Positions 7,365-9,183 of a stretch of DNA of 9,183 nucleotides are shown here, one piece after another (position 1 is the first letter of the stretch; each line of letters begins with the position of its first letter). Under the pieces are notes generated by a model. It had not been told where the DNA came from. It was given only the letters and a program-made list of their open reading frames with translations, and ran no database searches. Both the position numbers and the translations under genes were made by a program. The stretch is from Betaproteobacteria bacterium (lineage in GTDB: Bacteria > Pseudomonadota > Gammaproteobacteria > Burkholderiales > Burkholderiaceae), in NCBI GenBank assembly GCA_015654605.1, contig JAATGO010000173.1, forward strand, positions 1 through 9,183, given 5' to 3'.

Positions 7365-9183
7365 ATGGATGCAGGAAATATCGAACCGACTCAGCCGTCG
7401 GAAGAGTTGCTGCGCGACGTCAAAATTCAAGCAAGCGTTTCAAGTCGAGTTAATCTCGCTGACTTTCAGAATTCGGTACCTGCGATTCACGAGCTTACGG
7501 TTGTCAATAAAACTGGCCAATCATTCCGTAATCTTCGTTTGACAGCAGCATCCACTCCACCATTCTTGAAGTCGAAGACCTGGCACATCGACCATTTAGC
7601 TACCGGGCAGACTCTACGTATTGCGGATCTCGATATCACGCTTGATGGAGCACTGCTTGGTAGGCTGACCGAATCTGAAAAGGCTATTCTGAATCTGGAG
7701 TTGACAACTGCAAGTGACGAACCGACGTACATCGCTAACGCCGAATCAATAGTCGAGCTGCTACCGCGAAACCAATGGGGAGGCCTGTCTTCGCTGCCCG
7801 ACATGATTGCAGCCTTCGTCCAACCAAACGAACCGGCTATTGAGCGCGTGCTCAAGAGCACCGCGGATGTTTTGCGCAAGGCAGGCAAGTCAGGCTCCAT
7901 CAATGGTTACCAAGAAGGCGCCAAGCGGGTATGGGAGATTGCCTCTGCAATTTGGAACGCTATTGGTGCCATGGGATTGGATTACGCTTTGCCTCCGGCG
8001 AGTTTTGAGCAGCAAGGGCAAAAGGTTCGGGGTCCCGGTCAGATTGTTGAATCCGGATTGGGAACATGTTTGGATCTTACCCTTTTCATATGTGCAGCGT
8101 TTGAGCAATCAGGTCTGAATCCTCTGATTGTGTTCCAAAAGGAGCATGCGTTTCCGGGCGTATGGTTGAAACCCGAGGAGTTCTCATCGACCGTTGTTGA
8201 TGACATCACAGCCCTTCGCAAGCGCGTCAAATTGAAAGAGATGGTGCTTTTCGAGTCGACGTTGCTTGTCCAACGCCCTCTCCCGACGTTCAGCTTCACT
8301 GTAGTCAAAGGCGAAGAGCACATCTCGGAAGCCGAAGAAGGTATTTTCGAGTTGGCTGTAGATATTCGTCGAGCTCGTCTGCAACGCATCAAGCCGCTCG
8401 CCAGCGAGAAAGCTATCTCACGTGATGCGAATGCGCAGACACAGTACGAATCGGCTGAACCTAGATGGGAGGAGGCTCCTGACCAGTTGGATAGCGTAGC
8501 CGAAATGCCTGCCGAGATAGAGGAGCGCCCAGAAGATCGACTTTCAAGATGGCAGCGAAAACTGTTAGACCTGTCGTTGCGCAATAATCTATTGAACTTC
8601 AAATCTGGCAAGAAGTCTGTGAAGCTTGATGCTCCAGAACCGGGCGCAGTTGAAGATATATTGGCCGAAGGTCACGGCCTGAAATTACTCAGCCGACCAG
8701 ACCTGATGGATGGCAATGACCTAAGGAATAAAGCCATCCACGAGGCACGCGAGCGCGAACATGTTCACAGACAACATGCACTGGATGCCCTCATGCGGAA
8801 AGAGGTATTCGTTGATCTAACTCAAGACGAGCTCGAAAATCGCCTCCTTGAGTTGTATCGCAATTCTCGTGCAACCCTGCAAGAGGGCGGCTCCAATACC
8901 TTGTTCCTAGCGCTTGGCTTTCTATCTTGGACAAAAGATACCAAAGATAGCAAGAAATACCGTGCGCCACTGATTCTCTTACCCGTATCACTCGAACGTC
9001 AAAGTGCCCGCTCTGGCTTCAGTATCAAGCTTCACGACGACGAGGCGCGTTTCAATCCAACACTTATCCAGATGTTGCGCCAAGACTATGAATTTGAGCT
9101 TAACGTTCGAGATACTAACCTGCCACAAGATGACGCCGGACTGGACGTTACTGGCATATGGAAGACTGTATCTCATGCCATCA
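7365..9183 (+). CDS. DUF4011-family helicase protein, N-terminal 606 residues (continues past window)
   Basis: The frame is open from ATG 7365 to the window end without a stop, so only the N-terminal 606 residues are seen. GGAG (7354-7357) lies 7 nt before the start. Residues about 20-120 form a beta-rich domain (IHELTVVNKTGQSFRNLRL, then TPPFLKSKTW, ending in IVELLPRNQWGG) typical of this family. Residues about 145-305 are transglutaminase-like: GYQEGAKRVWEIASAIWNAI, PPASFEQQGQKVRGPGQI, then the catalytic-type Cys235 in GLGTCLDL, His261 in EHAFPGVWL and an acidic Glu297 in LFEST. A charged linker follows. DUF4011 begins at about 392 with RLSRWQRKLLDLSLRNNLLNF and continues through RAPLILLPVSLER. 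Relatives are about 1500-2200 residues long, with a superfamily 1 helicase core and often DUF3320 or a Vsr-like nuclease at the C-terminus; those parts would lie beyond the window. Some DUF4011-helicase genes act in anti-phage defence. The role here is inferred. Confidence 0.88.
   Translation, partial: MDAGNIEPTQPSEELLRDVKIQASVSSRVNLADFQNSVPAIHELTVVNKTGQSFRNLRLTAASTPPFLKSKTWHIDHLATGQTLRIADLDITLDGALLGRLTESEKAILNLELTTASDEPTYIANAESIVELLPRNQWGGLSSLPDMIAAFVQPNEPAIERVLKSTADVLRKAGKSGSINGYQEGAKRVWEIASAIWNAIGAMGLDYALPPASFEQQGQKVRGPGQIVESGLGTCLDLTLFICAAFEQSGLNPLIVFQKEHAFPGVWLKPEEFSSTVVDDITALRKRVKLKEMVLFESTLLVQRPLPTFSFTVVKGEEHISEAEEGIFELAVDIRRARLQRIKPLASEKAISRDANAQTQYESAEPRWEEAPDQLDSVAEMPAEIEERPEDRLSRWQRKLLDLSLRNNLLNFKSGKKSVKLDAPEPGAVEDILAEGHGLKLLSRPDLMDGNDLRNKAIHEAREREHVHRQHALDALMRKEVFVDLTQDELENRLLELYRNSRATLQEGGSNTLFLALGFLSWTKDTKDSKKYRAPLILLPVSLERQSARSGFSIKLHDDEARFNPTLIQMLRQDYEFELNVRDTNLPQDDAGLDVTGIWKTVSHAI

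Noticed and set aside
8039..8611. 190-codon - strand frame
   Set aside because: It is antisense to the DUF4011 protein, rich in Ser/Arg/Asn as expected of a shadow frame.

Overview
The window comes from a Gram-negative bacterium, most likely a beta- or gammaproteobacterium of moderate GC. The evidence is a cyclic beta-glucan synthase of the NdvB/Cgs type, a LysR regulator divergent from a zinc alcohol dehydrogenase, and a ChpS/ChpB-like toxin-antitoxin pair. The genus cannot be named from the sequence. All functional calls come from reading motifs; no database search was possible.

Layout. Positions 1-208 hold the end of an unrecognised reading frame and a small membrane-peptide gene, both on the + strand. 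At about position 208 they run abruptly into the interior of an ndvB-like gene on the - strand (to 3649). Its membrane GT84 synthase part is intact, but the second half of the protein, including the GH94 phosphorylase domain, is missing. Positions 3650-4142 are non-coding. They hold a - strand terminator, a CCCTCTC/GAGAGGG hairpin and an 11-bp direct repeat with partly inverted inner ends that may mark a small mobile element.

Positions 4143-6318 form a classic unit. A LysR-type regulator (-) and a zinc-dependent NADP(H)-type alcohol dehydrogenase (+) diverge from a 124-bp region with a T-N11-A palindrome lying over a promoter. A strong terminator follows the dehydrogenase.

Positions 6511-7211 are a two-gene toxin-antitoxin operon (-), whose toxin start overlaps the antitoxin stop. 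Diverging from it across a 153-bp region with two short palindromes is a large gene (7365 to beyond the window end, +). It encodes the N-terminus of a DUF4011-family helicase protein: a beta-rich domain, a transglutaminase-like domain, then DUF4011. Proteins of this family are often found in defence islands, so the right end of the window looks like the edge of an accessory or defence region. The broken ndvB at the left end suggests a second rearranged boundary. The most notable points are the ndvB breakpoint, the unusual antitoxin N-terminus and the helicase/toxin-antitoxin pairing; nothing here proves a new system.
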